Below, one piece after another: positions 10,825 through 19,007 of a stretch of DNA of 64,000 nucleotides. The translations under genes and the position numbers were made by a program. Source of the DNA: Pseudorhodoferax sp. Leaf265 (GTDB lineage: Bacteria > Pseudomonadota > Gammaproteobacteria > Burkholderiales > Burkholderiaceae_C); NCBI RefSeq assembly GCF_001422365.1, contig NZ_LMMT01000008.1, forward strand, positions 78,546 to 142,545. The letters run 5' to 3'. Under the pieces are notes generated by a model. The model was not told the origin of the DNA. It saw only the letters and a program-made list of their open reading frames with translations, and did no database searches. Within the stretch, counting starts at the first letter, position 1. Every line of letters starts with the position of its first letter.

Positions 10825-11439
10825 TCAGCGCGCTGCGCTGCGCACGTCGTCCATCGGATCGATCAGCTCGCCGCGCATCAGGGCCAGCGGGGCCTTCCAG
10901 TACAGCTTGATGTCGTGGAAAGGGTCGGTCAGGATCTTGGTGGCCCAGGCCAGGCCGGCCACCACGCCCTGCAGGAAAAACAGGTGCACGGTGCGCATCA
11001 GGACCGCGGCCACGCCCAGTGCGAGCCAGGCCATGCCCACCTGGCGCGCCCAGCCTTCCAGGCCGGTCGCGGGTTCGATCAGGCCGAACAGGTCGGGCTC
11101 CAGCCACAGCAGCAGCGGCAGCGCCACCCACAACAGCATCAGCACCACCTTGCGGCGCAGGTTGTAGCCGACCTTGATCTCTTCCTTGTGCGCGTGCGTG
11201 GCCTGGTTCACATGGTCGTAGCCCTTGGGCTCGAAGAAGAAGTGGCCGGACTGGCGGCTGACCATGGCCACCGTCCAGGCCAGCAGCGCGGCCACGGCCG
11301 GGTCGATGAACAGCAGCACGTAGCTGCACACGAAGGTGCAGGCCGACAGCAGGTGCAGGCTCTGGTTGATGCGGCTGTGGTGGTAGAAGCGGTGGTCGTC
11401 GTCGCGCTGGACCTGGACCGTCTGGAAAAAGTCGTGCAT
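10825..11439 (-). CDS. Mpo1-like (DUF962) membrane protein
   Basis: A 204-residue protein with several hydrophobic segments (about 27-45, 47-65, 97-112 and 135-155). Its histidine-rich signatures, SRINQSLHLLSA and SRQSGHFFFEP, resemble the H..N..H and Q..GH..E pattern of the Mpo1/DUF962 family, whose yeast member is an iron-dependent dioxygenase acting on 2-hydroxy fatty acids. An extra cluster (HVNQATHAHKEE) follows. ATG 11439 is chosen because GGGAG precedes it; two earlier in-frame starts lack a site. A lipid-oxidation role is inferred from family and neighbourhood. Confidence 0.65.
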   Translation of the reverse strand: MHDFFQTVQVQRDDDHRFYHHSRINQSLHLLSACTFVCSYVLLFIDPAVAALLAWTVAMVSRQSGHFFFEPKGYDHVNQATHAHKEEIKVGYNLRRKVVLMLLWVALPLLLWLEPDLFGLIEPATGLEGWARQVGMAWLALGVAAVLMRTVHLFFLQGVVAGLAWATKILTDPFHDIKLYWKAPLALMRGELIDPMDDVRSAAR

Positions 11440-11511
11440 GAAGGCTCCCGTTGTCATGTGGCGCGATCGTGACGAGCGCGCATGAAGCACTGATGACAGG
11501 GAGGCGGCAGT

Positions 11512-12114
11512 TCAGTGGCTGCGCGAACGCTTGCCGTGGATGGTGGTCGTGGCCGCGCCTGCACAGGCCTCGGCCCAGCCGGCGACCTGCTCCGCGCTGG
11601 CCGGAACCATGCCGAACAGCAGGCGGTAGATGATGGGCGCCACCAACCGGTCCATCACGTCCTCCACCGTCGGCACGGCGTCGCCGCGCGCCGCGCCGCG
11701 CTGCACCAGCACCGACACCACGCCGGCCGTGAACTGCGCGCACTGGCAGCTGCCGGCCGCCTCGCCGCGGCCGGCCGCGGCGACCACGTCGCGCAGCATG
11801 GCCTGGCCGACCTCGGACGACATCTCCTCGTGGAACTGGTCGGCCCACAGCACCAGGTCGCCGCGGAAGCTGCCCGTGTCGGCCGGCTCGCCCTCGGGCC
11901 GCATGCGCTCGACCGAGACATCGGCCAGCAGTTCCGCCAGGTCGCCCCAGCGCCGGTAGATGGTGGAGGGCGTGACCCCGGCGCGTGCCGCGATCAGCGG
12001 CACCGTCAACGCATCGCGCCCGTGCTGCTCGATGAGTTCGCGCGTGGCCTGGTGCACGGCGGCCTGCACGCGCGCGCTGCGCCCGCCGGGCCGGGAAATG
12101 GGGCGTGGAGGCAT
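11512..12114 (-). CDS. TetR/AcrR family transcriptional regulator
   Basis: A 200-residue repressor. The N-terminal helix-turn-helix (about residues 15-60) contains ALTVPLIAARAGVTPSTIYRRWG, split here by family convention into the ALTVPLIAARAG and VTPSTIYRRWG helices, typical of TetR regulators. The ligand domain is variable and includes a CQC pair. It is transcribed divergently from an MFS exporter across 90 bases that contain interleaved inverted repeats (12126-12191). Autoregulation and control of the exporter are therefore likely; the inducer is unknown. Confidence 0.9.
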   Translation of the reverse strand: MPPRPISRPGGRSARVQAAVHQATRELIEQHGRDALTVPLIAARAGVTPSTIYRRWGDLAELLADVSVERMRPEGEPADTGSFRGDLVLWADQFHEEMSSEVGQAMLRDVVAAAGRGEAAGSCQCAQFTAGVVSVLVQRGAARGDAVPTVEDVMDRLVAPIIYRLLFGMVPASAEQVAGWAEACAGAATTTIHGKRSRSH

Positions 12115-12125
12115 GCAACGATCTT

Positions 12126-12191
12126 AACGCAAAGCGTTTGCTTTATGCGTTGTCCCGGTGCACAATGGTGCAAACGCTATTTCTTTGCGTT
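12126..12191. promoter_or_regulatory. Interleaved inverted repeats, candidate operator for the TetR/MFS pair
   Basis: Two exact 9-bp inverted repeats are nested across the divergent promoter region. AACGCAAAG (12126-12134) pairs with CTTTGCGTT (12183-12191), and AGCGTTTGC (12133-12141) pairs with GCAAACGCT (12170-12178). The region is less GC-rich than its surroundings. Such symmetry fits binding of a dimeric TetR protein. Confidence 0.6.
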
Positions 12192-12204
12192 TGAGAAGTC
12201 ATCC

Positions 12205-13413
12205 ATGTCCATCCCCCGTCCCGCCACCACGCCTTCGCCGCGCCAACCTCTGGCGCCCCAGCCGGCGCTGTGGTGGACGGCCGCGATGATGGTCACCTTC
12301 CTGGCCGCGTCCAGCGCGCCATCGCCGCTGTACGCGCTGTACCGCGAAGCCTGGGGCTTCTCGGCCCTCACGCTGACCTGGGTGTTCGGCAGCTACGCGT
12401 TCGCACTGCTGGCGGCTCTGCTGATGTGCGGCCGGCTGTCGGACCACCTGGGCCGGCGGCGTGTGATCGTCGGCGCGCTGGTGCTGGAGTTCGTCTCCGT
12501 CGTGTTGTTCTGGCAGGCCGAATCGGTCGCCTGGCTGCTGGCCGCGCGCATCCTGCAGGGCGTGGCCACCGGCATCGCCACCAGCGCGCTGAGTTCCATG
12601 CTGCTCGACCTGAACCCGCTGCGCGCCTCGATGATGAACGGCGTCGCGCCCATGGTCGGCATGGCGCTGGGCGCGCTGGGCACGGCGGCGCTGGTGCAGT
12701 TCGCGCCGGCGCCCACGCGGCTGGTGTACGAGCTGCTGCTGGTGATGCTGGCCGTGCAGGTGGTGGTGGCGCTGCGCCTGCCCGACACCGTGCCGCACCG
12801 GCCCGGGGCCTGGGCCTCGCTGCGCCCCCAGATGGCCGTGCCGCACGCCGCCCGCGGTGCATTGCAGCGCCTGCTGCCGGCCAACACGGTGGGCTGGGCG
12901 CTGATGGGCTTCTTCCTCTCGCTTGGCCCCACGTTGGCACGGCAGGTGACCGGCAACGCCGCTCCACTGACCGGCGGCGCGCTGATCGCGGCCATGGTGT
13001 TGCCGGGGGCGCTGGCCAGCGTGGCCATGCAGCGCCGGCCCTCGGCGCTGGCGCTGGTGCTCGGCGCGAACGGGCTTGCACTGGGCATGGTGCTGGCGTT
13101 GGCCGGCATCCATTGGCATGCGCCGGCGGCCTTCTTCGGCGGTGCGCTGGTCGCCGGCTTCAGCATGGGCTGCAGCTTCAGCGGCACGCTGCGCACGCTG
13201 GCGCCGCTGGCGTCGCCGCAGCAGCGCGCCGGCCTGATGGCCAGCTTCTTCGTGTGCAGCTACCTGGCGTTCAGCGTGCCGGCCATCCTGGCCGGGCTGG
13301 CGACCGGCTGGTTTGGCCTGCATGCCACCGCAGTGGGCTACGGCGCCGTGTTGCTGGCGCTGGCCCTTGTGGCGGCGTTCGGCACGCGCGGGCTGGTGGC
13401 CGCGAAGGTCTAG
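12205..13413 (+). CDS. MFS transporter (drug/metabolite exporter)
   Basis: A 402-residue major facilitator with about twelve hydrophobic segments. The loop between helices 2 and 3 carries the MFS signature as CGRLSDHLGRRRV. The N-terminus is Pro-rich before helix 1 (WWTAAMMVTFLAA). It is divergent from the TetR gene and probably under its control, so efflux of the TetR ligand is the simplest role. The substrate cannot be read from sequence. Confidence 0.9.
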   Translation: MSIPRPATTPSPRQPLAPQPALWWTAAMMVTFLAASSAPSPLYALYREAWGFSALTLTWVFGSYAFALLAALLMCGRLSDHLGRRRVIVGALVLEFVSVVLFWQAESVAWLLAARILQGVATGIATSALSSMLLDLNPLRASMMNGVAPMVGMALGALGTAALVQFAPAPTRLVYELLLVMLAVQVVVALRLPDTVPHRPGAWASLRPQMAVPHAARGALQRLLPANTVGWALMGFFLSLGPTLARQVTGNAAPLTGGALIAAMVLPGALASVAMQRRPSALALVLGANGLALGMVLALAGIHWHAPAAFFGGALVAGFSMGCSFSGTLRTLAPLASPQQRAGLMASFFVCSYLAFSVPAILAGLATGWFGLHATAVGYGAVLLALALVAAFGTRGLVAAKV

Positions 13414-13428
13414 CCCTCCGACACCGAA

Positions 13429-13457
13429 CTGCCATGGCAGCGTCACGCCGCTGACTT
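13429..13457 (+). promoter_or_regulatory. Candidate PHO box upstream of the glycosyltransferase pair
   Basis: Three heptamers have an exact 11-bp period: CTGCCAT (13429), GCGTCAC (13440) and CTGACTT (13451), with 4-base spacers. Against the PhoB heptamer CTGTCAT (final T or C) they match 6, 5 and 5 of 7. They lie 22-51 bases before the GT4 start codon. The same architecture occurs at 3984-4027. Confidence 0.5.
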
Positions 13458-13479
13458 GCGCGGCTCGCAGCATGGCGGC

Positions 13480-14724
13480 ATGCCGCAAGCCGAACCCACC
13501 CCCATCATCGTGGACGAGTTCGCGCCAGCCCGGCGCGTGCTGCGCCTGGCCTTCGTCACAGAGACCTACCCGCCCGAGGTCAACGGCGTGGCGGCCACCA
13601 TCGCCTGCGTGGTGCAGGGCCTGCGCGCGCGCGGCCACCAGGTGCAGCTAGTGCGCCCGCGCCAGGATGCGGCCGACGCATCCGAGGCACCGACTGCCGA
13701 AGTGCTGATGCGCGGCCTGCCGATCCCGCGCTACCCGCATCTCAAGATGGGCCTGCCCGCCACGCGCGCGCTGCAGCGGCTGTGGACGCTGCAGCGGCCC
13801 GACGTGGTGCACATCGTCACCGAGGGCCCGCTGGGCTGGTCGGCGCTGCAGGCCGCGCGCAAGCTGCGCCTGCCCGTGAGCTCGGACTTCCGCACCAACT
13901 TCCACGCCTACGGTCAGCACTACGGCCTGGGCTGGCTGCACAAGCCGCTGATGGCCTACCTGCGCAAGTTCCACAACCGCTGCGACCTGACCATGGTGCC
14001 CACCGAATCGCTGCGCCAGCAGCTCGCCGGCCAGGGCCTGGAACGCCTGCGCGTGGTGGCGCGCGGCGTGGACGCCCAGCGCTTCGACCCGGCGCGCCGC
14101 AGCGCCGCGCTGCGCGCGCAATGGGGCTTTGATGAGGACACGCCTGTGGTCCTGCACGTGGGCCGGCTCGCGCCCGAGAAGAACCTGGGCCTGCTGCTGC
14201 AGGCGGTGCAGGCCATGCGCCGCATCGACCCGCGCGTGCGCCTGGTCATGGTCGGCGACGGCCCGCTGCGCGCCGAACTGGAACGCACGTGCGCCGGCCA
14301 GGGCGTGGTGTTCGCCGGTGCGCGGCGCGATGAAGACCTGGCCACGCACTACGCCTCGGGCGACATCTTCCTGTTCCCCAGCGTCACGGAGACCTTCGGC
14401 AACGTGACGCCCGAGGCCATGGCCAGCGGCCTGGCGGTGCTGGCCTACGGCTACGCGGCCGCGGCCCAGCTCATCACCGAAGGCGAGAGCGGCCTGCTGG
14501 CGCCGCTGGAACAGCCGGCGCAGTTCATCGCCCAGGCCGAGCGGCTGGCGCGCGACCGCGCCCTGGTGCAGGGGCTGCGGCTGCAGGCCCGTGCCGCGGC
14601 CGTGGCGCTGGCCTGGCCGCAGATCGTGGGCGAGCTCGAATCGGCCTTCGAAGCCCTGGCGCGCCAGGGCACGGCCGGCGTCCGCGCGGCGACGGCCTCG
14701 CGCGCGGTGGCCGGCCTGCCGTGA
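13480..14724 (+). CDS. GT4-family glycosyltransferase (lipid glycosyltransferase type)
   Basis: A 414-residue GT-B enzyme that probably transfers a sugar from a nucleotide donor to diacylglycerol or another lipid. Visible motifs are the N-terminal FVTETYPPEVNGVA, the acceptor-side FRTNFHAYGQHYG, the donor-side HVGRLAPEKN, and the E-x7-E-like FPSVTETFGNVTPEAMASG. The start at ATG 13480 follows three PHO-box-like repeats. The stop overlaps the GTG start of an MGDG-synthase-like gene (GTGA at 14721-14724). I infer formation of glycolipids that replace phospholipids; mannosyl transfer to another acceptor is an alternative. Confidence 0.82.
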   Translation: MPQAEPTPIIVDEFAPARRVLRLAFVTETYPPEVNGVAATIACVVQGLRARGHQVQLVRPRQDAADASEAPTAEVLMRGLPIPRYPHLKMGLPATRALQRLWTLQRPDVVHIVTEGPLGWSALQAARKLRLPVSSDFRTNFHAYGQHYGLGWLHKPLMAYLRKFHNRCDLTMVPTESLRQQLAGQGLERLRVVARGVDAQRFDPARRSAALRAQWGFDEDTPVVLHVGRLAPEKNLGLLLQAVQAMRRIDPRVRLVMVGDGPLRAELERTCAGQGVVFAGARRDEDLATHYASGDIFLFPSVTETFGNVTPEAMASGLAVLAYGYAAAAQLITEGESGLLAPLEQPAQFIAQAERLARDRALVQGLRLQARAAAVALAWPQIVGELESAFEALARQGTAGVRAATASRAVAGLP

Positions 14725-15875
14725 AGGTCCAGCTGGTCTACTTCAACGCGGGCGGTGGCCACCGCGCGGCCGCGCAGGCGCTGCAGGCCGCCTGCGTGCA
14801 GCAGCGGCGGCCCTGGGACGTCCAGGCCGTCAACCTCGTCGACGTGGTCGATCCGCAGGGCCTGTTCCAGCGCTGCACCGGTATGGCGCCCGAGGACCTC
14901 TACAACGCCCGGCTCGCGCGCGGCTGGACCCTGGGCCTGGCGCAGGAGCTCAAGCTGCTGCAGGGCCTGATCCGCATGGCCCATGGCCAGCTGTGCCAGC
15001 GGCTGGCTGCGCACTGGCGCGCGAGCCGGCCCGACCTGGTGGTCTCGCTGATCCCCAACTTCAACCGGGCGCTGGGCGAGAGCCTGGCCCAGGCCCGGCC
15101 CGGCGTGCCCTTCATGACGGTGATGACCGACATGGCCGACCACCCGCCGCATTTCTGGCGCGCCGAGGGCGTGGAGCAGCACCTGGTCTGCGGCACGCCG
15201 CATGCGCTGGCGCAGGCCCGCGCGGCCGGCCACGACGCGCGCCGGCTGCACCTGGTCTCGGGCATGCCGGTGCACCCGGACTTCTATGCGCCCCTGGCGC
15301 TGGACCGCGCGGCCGAGCGCCGCGCGCTGGGCCTGCCCGAGCCTGGCACGGGCGCTCCGGTCGGCGTGGTCATGTTCGGCGGTGCCGGCTCCATGGCCAT
15401 GGAGCGCATTGCCCGGCTGCTGCCCGACACCCCGCTGATCCTGCTGTGCGGCCACCACCGCCGACTCGCCACGCGGCTGCGCGCGCTGCCGGCGCCCGCG
15501 CCGCGCGTGGTGCAGGGCTTCACGCGCGAGGTGCGGCGCTACCTCGCGCTGGCCGACTTCTTCATCGGCAAGCCCGGCCCCGGCAGCATGAGCGAGGCCT
15601 TGCTGATGGGCCTGCCCGTGCTGACCACCCGCAACGCCTTCACCATGCCGCAGGAGCGCTACAACACCCAGTGGCTGCAGGAGCAGGGCCTGGGCCTGGT
15701 GCTGCCGGGCTTCGCCGGGGTGGCGCCAGCCGTCCGCGCGCTTTGCGAACAAATGCCTTCTTATCGTGCACGTGTCGCACTGTTACGAAACCAAGCTGTC
15801 TTCGAAGTGCCCGATTTGATGGCGAAATTGGTCCAACATGCACCATCCACGGGCCATCTGCAACTGGTGGCGTGA
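14721..15875 (+). CDS. MGDG-synthase-like glycosyltransferase (GT28)
   Basis: A 384-residue GT-B enzyme resembling monogalactosyldiacylglycerol synthases. The N-terminal glycine loop FNAGGGHRAAAQAL is the MGDG-synthase signature, and the C-terminal donor site includes IGKPGPGSMSEALLMGLPV. It starts with GTG inside the stop of the GT4 gene, so the two are translationally coupled. Together with the PlcP-like phosphoesterase it would convert diacylglycerol to glycolipid. The sugar and the number of additions are not determined. Confidence 0.82.
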   Translation: MKVQLVYFNAGGGHRAAAQALQAACVQQRRPWDVQAVNLVDVVDPQGLFQRCTGMAPEDLYNARLARGWTLGLAQELKLLQGLIRMAHGQLCQRLAAHWRASRPDLVVSLIPNFNRALGESLAQARPGVPFMTVMTDMADHPPHFWRAEGVEQHLVCGTPHALAQARAAGHDARRLHLVSGMPVHPDFYAPLALDRAAERRALGLPEPGTGAPVGVVMFGGAGSMAMERIARLLPDTPLILLCGHHRRLATRLRALPAPAPRVVQGFTREVRRYLALADFFIGKPGPGSMSEALLMGLPVLTTRNAFTMPQERYNTQWLQEQGLGLVLPGFAGVAPAVRALCEQMPSYRARVALLRNQAVFEVPDLMAKLVQHAPSTGHLQLVA

Positions 15876-15975
15876 CAATGTGGTCACGAATTGGTCATTC
15901 AATTGACACAATTTTTGTGGGGTGGGCAGTGTCCAATCAGGGTTTGCGCTAATCCCGAGCGCCAGGAAGACCCAG

Positions 15976-16299
15976 TTGAACGCCATCAAAGAAGCCAAGA
16001 AACTCATCGCCAAGGACCCTTTCAAGCCTTCTGCCAAGACGCTTGCGGATCTGGTGCTGTCCCTCGAATCCCACGAACCCTTCCAGCTGGAGCGGCTGTA
16101 CGCGCTGCAGCTGAGCGACTTCGATCTGGCGGTGCAGATCATCAAGGAATGGCGCCTGGACCGTTACTACGCCGGCAAGGCCAAGCTGTACGACTTCGCC
16201 GTGCAGGCCAGCGCATTGCAGTCGCCGGAGCAGCAGGCGGCTGCACTGCAGCAGCAGGCCGGGACCGCGCCCGACGCGCCGACGAACAGCCCCTCCTGA
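15976..16299 (+). CDS. Conserved hypothetical small protein
   Basis: A soluble 107-residue protein of unknown function with helical, charged sequence (LIAKDPFKPSAKTLADLVLS, then IIKEWRLDRYYAGKAKLYDF). I have an impression of similar proteins in other Comamonadaceae but cannot name a family. TTG 15976 is preferred because AGGAAGA lies just upstream and the recognisable protein (LNAIKEAKKL) begins there. GTG 15922 would add 18 residues of poor-looking sequence. A TTGACA hexamer lies at 15903-15908 without a convincing -10. Confidence 0.7.
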   Translation: MNAIKEAKKLIAKDPFKPSAKTLADLVLSLESHEPFQLERLYALQLSDFDLAVQIIKEWRLDRYYAGKAKLYDFAVQASALQSPEQQAAALQQQAGTAPDAPTNSPS

Positions 16300-16322
16300 G
16301 CCCTTGCTGATGCGGTCCTGAA

Positions 16323-17846
16323 TCAGTCCTTCTTCTTGCGCCAGAACGGCCGGGCCGCCCCGGCCAGCTCCGTCAGCGCAAGAGCGGCCTGGTGCGCACT
16401 GTGCGGCGCCCGGGCCTGCAGCCAGCCGACCGCGAACCAGGCGCGCGGTTCCTGCTCTGCCGCTGCGCGGTAGCTTTCCAGTGCCACCACCTCGTCGTAG
16501 TAGGCGCCCAGCGCGTCCTGCGCGGGCTCGAGTGCGCGCGTGAACTGCGCCGCCCGCCGCGGCGCGAAACAGGCCCCCACGAACTCGGCCAGGTAGCGCA
16601 GCCGCTTCAAGCGCTTGCGCAAGCTGTGCCGGGCTTCCGGCGCGAGCTTCTCGAAGCGCTCGCCTTCCTTGCCCACGCGGCGGTGCAGTTTGCCCAGCCG
16701 CTGGCGCAGGTGGCGCTGCGTGGCCTGCGGCGCCAGGCCTGTGCCATCCGCGGCGGCAGCAAAGCCGATCAGGCCCACGAGCGCGGCCTGCAGGCCGGCA
16801 TCGCGCACGGCATCGGCCGGCGTCGGCGCGCTCTCGTCCACCGGCGGCAGCACGATGAGCGGTGCGCCGGCGGCCAGCAGCCGTGGCTGCATGAGCGCCT
16901 GCAGTTGCTGCTGGTCGCGCCGGGCGCCCAGTGCGCGGAAGGCCTGTGCCAGCGGCGGTTCCCAGGCCGGCTCCAGGCCGGTGCCCAGCGGCGCGAGTTC
17001 ACGCAACGCCGTGCGCAGGCGGCGCAGGCCCACGCGCAGCTGGTGGATCTGCTCCACGTCCTCGCTGCCGGCGGCGATCTCGCTCGCGTTCGGCAGGATC
17101 TGCGCGAGGCAGGCACCGACCACGGCGCGCTGCACCGTGGCGCCGTCTGGAAAACCGCTGCCGGCCGGCCACTGCGGCGCGCTGGCCTTGACGGCCGGCC
17201 GCGTCGAGCGGCCATGCGCGAGCCGCAGCCCGCGCTCGGACTTGGTCACGGTGCTGAGCGTGAGCCCGTGGCGCGCGGCCCATTCGGCGGCCACGCAGGC
17301 CAGGTCGCGCACATCGCCTGCCAGCAGTTCGAGTTCCAGCTCGCAGACCACGGCGCTGCGCGGCAGGCCGCCGTCGGGGGCAGGGGCCAGCACGCGGCCC
17401 TGGTCCAGCGCGATCTCGATGCGGCTCGCGCCCACCTGCAGCTCCTGCGTGGCACGCCAGATGTCGGTGCCGTAGACCTCCACCAGCGGCGTGCCGGCGC
17501 GCTGCAGCACGTGCGCGAGCCGCCGGCCCACGGGTGTGTCGGCATGGCGCGCGGGGTCGGCCTGCAGCGGCGCCGACTTGCGCATCTGCCCCAGGTCCAC
17601 GTTGTGCTCCAGCCGCTGCACGGGCCCGTCGCCCAGGGCCTTGGCGGTCTGTACCCAGCGCGGGCCTTCCTTGCGCAGGCGCAGGGCCACGCCGTGCGCG
17701 GCCAGGTCGCCCTGCGGGGTGTCGAAGTAGCGCGCCTGCAGGTGCGTGCGGCGGCTGCCGGGGCCGCGCAGCGCGGCCTCCAGGGCTGGCAGGCTGGCGC
17801 GGGGGATGTCGAACTTGAATTCGATTTCGGTCATGGAGGAGGACAT
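16323..17846 (-). CDS. CYTH and CHAD domain protein (inorganic triphosphatase type)
   Basis: A 507-residue two-domain protein. The N-terminal CYTH domain (about 1-205) carries the E-x-E-x-K signature as EIEFKF and hydrolyses inorganic triphosphate in related enzymes (YgiF type). The C-terminal CHAD domain (about 225-495) is helical with conserved basic and histidine residues (HQLRVGLRRLRTALR, HSLRKRLKRLRYLAEF), a fold reported to bind polyphosphate. The gene lies 9 bases downstream of a CorA/ZntB-type gene in one operon. Confidence 0.92.
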   Translation of the reverse strand: MSSSMTEIEFKFDIPRASLPALEAALRGPGSRRTHLQARYFDTPQGDLAAHGVALRLRKEGPRWVQTAKALGDGPVQRLEHNVDLGQMRKSAPLQADPARHADTPVGRRLAHVLQRAGTPLVEVYGTDIWRATQELQVGASRIEIALDQGRVLAPAPDGGLPRSAVVCELELELLAGDVRDLACVAAEWAARHGLTLSTVTKSERGLRLAHGRSTRPAVKASAPQWPAGSGFPDGATVQRAVVGACLAQILPNASEIAAGSEDVEQIHQLRVGLRRLRTALRELAPLGTGLEPAWEPPLAQAFRALGARRDQQQLQALMQPRLLAAGAPLIVLPPVDESAPTPADAVRDAGLQAALVGLIGFAAAADGTGLAPQATQRHLRQRLGKLHRRVGKEGERFEKLAPEARHSLRKRLKRLRYLAEFVGACFAPRRAAQFTRALEPAQDALGAYYDEVVALESYRAAAEQEPRAWFAVGWLQARAPHSAHQAALALTELAGAARPFWRKKKD

Positions 17847-17855
17847 GGGTCGATC

Positions 17856-18899
17856 CTAGCGGTCGTTGTTGCCGCGAAAGGCCAGCCAGCCGGCCACGGC
17901 CGTGAAGGCGATCACCACGGCCACCAGGATCCAGAAGCCGTGCGGGTTCTCGGCCAGCGGCACGCCGCCCACGTTCATGCCGAACAGGCCGGCCAGGATG
18001 TTGATGGGCAGGGCCAGCACGGTGACCACGGTCAGCACGAACAGGCTGCGGCTGGTGCGCTCATTGACGGCCGCGGCGATCTCTTCCTGCAGCAGCTTGA
18101 TGCGCTCCTGCAGCGCCGCCATGTCGCGCAGCGCCACCGAGAACTCCTCGGTGGCCTGGCGCAGCTCGTCCACGTCGCGCTCCACCATCCAGGCCGGCGG
18201 GTGCTGCAGCAACCGGAACAGCGCGGCCGGCTCGGGCGCGAGCAGGCGCTGCAGCCGCACCAGCAGCCGGCGCAACACGCCCAGGCGCGTGCGCTTGTGC
18301 TGCAGGCGGCCGGCCAGCAGGGCGTCCTCGACCTCGTCGATGCGTCGCGTGACGCCGCGCACCACGTCGACCAGCACCTCGGCCTGCGCGCGCAGCAGCC
18401 ATTCCAGCAGTTCGGTGGTCGAGCGCAGCGGCTCGCCGCGCCGGATCGCCGTGCGCAGGCGGTCCACCGAACGCAGCGGCGACTGCCGCGCCGTGACCAC
18501 CAGCCGCCGGTCCACGCCGATCCACAGCGTGGCGATGTCGGAGGATTCGAACGCGAAATCGAACTGCACGTCGTTGATGACCGCGATCAGCGCGGCCTCG
18601 TCCCGCTCCAGCCGCGTGGAGCGGTGGTCGTCGTGCAGCGTCTCGAAGAAGGACTCGGGCAGCTGCGCATGGCGTTGCAGCCAGCGCTCGGCGCCGGCGT
18701 GCGAGAGGTTGAAATGCAGCCAGATGAAGCCGCTGCCGTCGGCGGCATCGGTGGCGTCGGTGGCATCGGCCAGCCATTGCGCGGCTTCGTCCGAGCCGAT
18801 GGAGCAGGCCGCCGTGGCGGCCTCGAAGCGGTAGCCACAGACCAGGCCATGCGCATCCGCGCCATAGCGGGTGGGTTCGATCAGGAGGTCGCTGTCCAT
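17856..18899 (-). CDS. CorA/ZntB-family divalent metal transporter
   Basis: A 347-residue protein: a large cytoplasmic N-terminal domain, a long helical stalk (about 200-290) and two C-terminal membrane helices. The first helix ends in GMN (GLFGMNVGGVP), diagnostic of the CorA superfamily. The N-terminal domain (FIWLHFNLSH, SFFETLHDD) is more like ZntB, a zinc transporter, than CorA. ATG 18899 is preferred to TTG 18911. Confidence 0.9.
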   Translation of the reverse strand: MDSDLLIEPTRYGADAHGLVCGYRFEAATAACSIGSDEAAQWLADATDATDAADGSGFIWLHFNLSHAGAERWLQRHAQLPESFFETLHDDHRSTRLERDEAALIAVINDVQFDFAFESSDIATLWIGVDRRLVVTARQSPLRSVDRLRTAIRRGEPLRSTTELLEWLLRAQAEVLVDVVRGVTRRIDEVEDALLAGRLQHKRTRLGVLRRLLVRLQRLLAPEPAALFRLLQHPPAWMVERDVDELRQATEEFSVALRDMAALQERIKLLQEEIAAAVNERTSRSLFVLTVVTVLALPINILAGLFGMNVGGVPLAENPHGFWILVAVVIAFTAVAGWLAFRGNNDR

Positions 18900-19007
18900 G
18901 GCGTCGGGCAACCGGACATGCTGCGCCGCGTTCGTGTCAGCTGTGTGACTGCCTCCAGGCTACCGGACCGCGCTTGACCCTATGCTCGCGGGCGGAGACC
19001 TTCGCCC

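Noticed and set aside
16392-18977. An 861-codon plus-strand open frame
   Set aside because: It is antisense to the CYTH-CHAD and CorA/ZntB genes, which have clear motifs; its product is low-complexity and matches no family.
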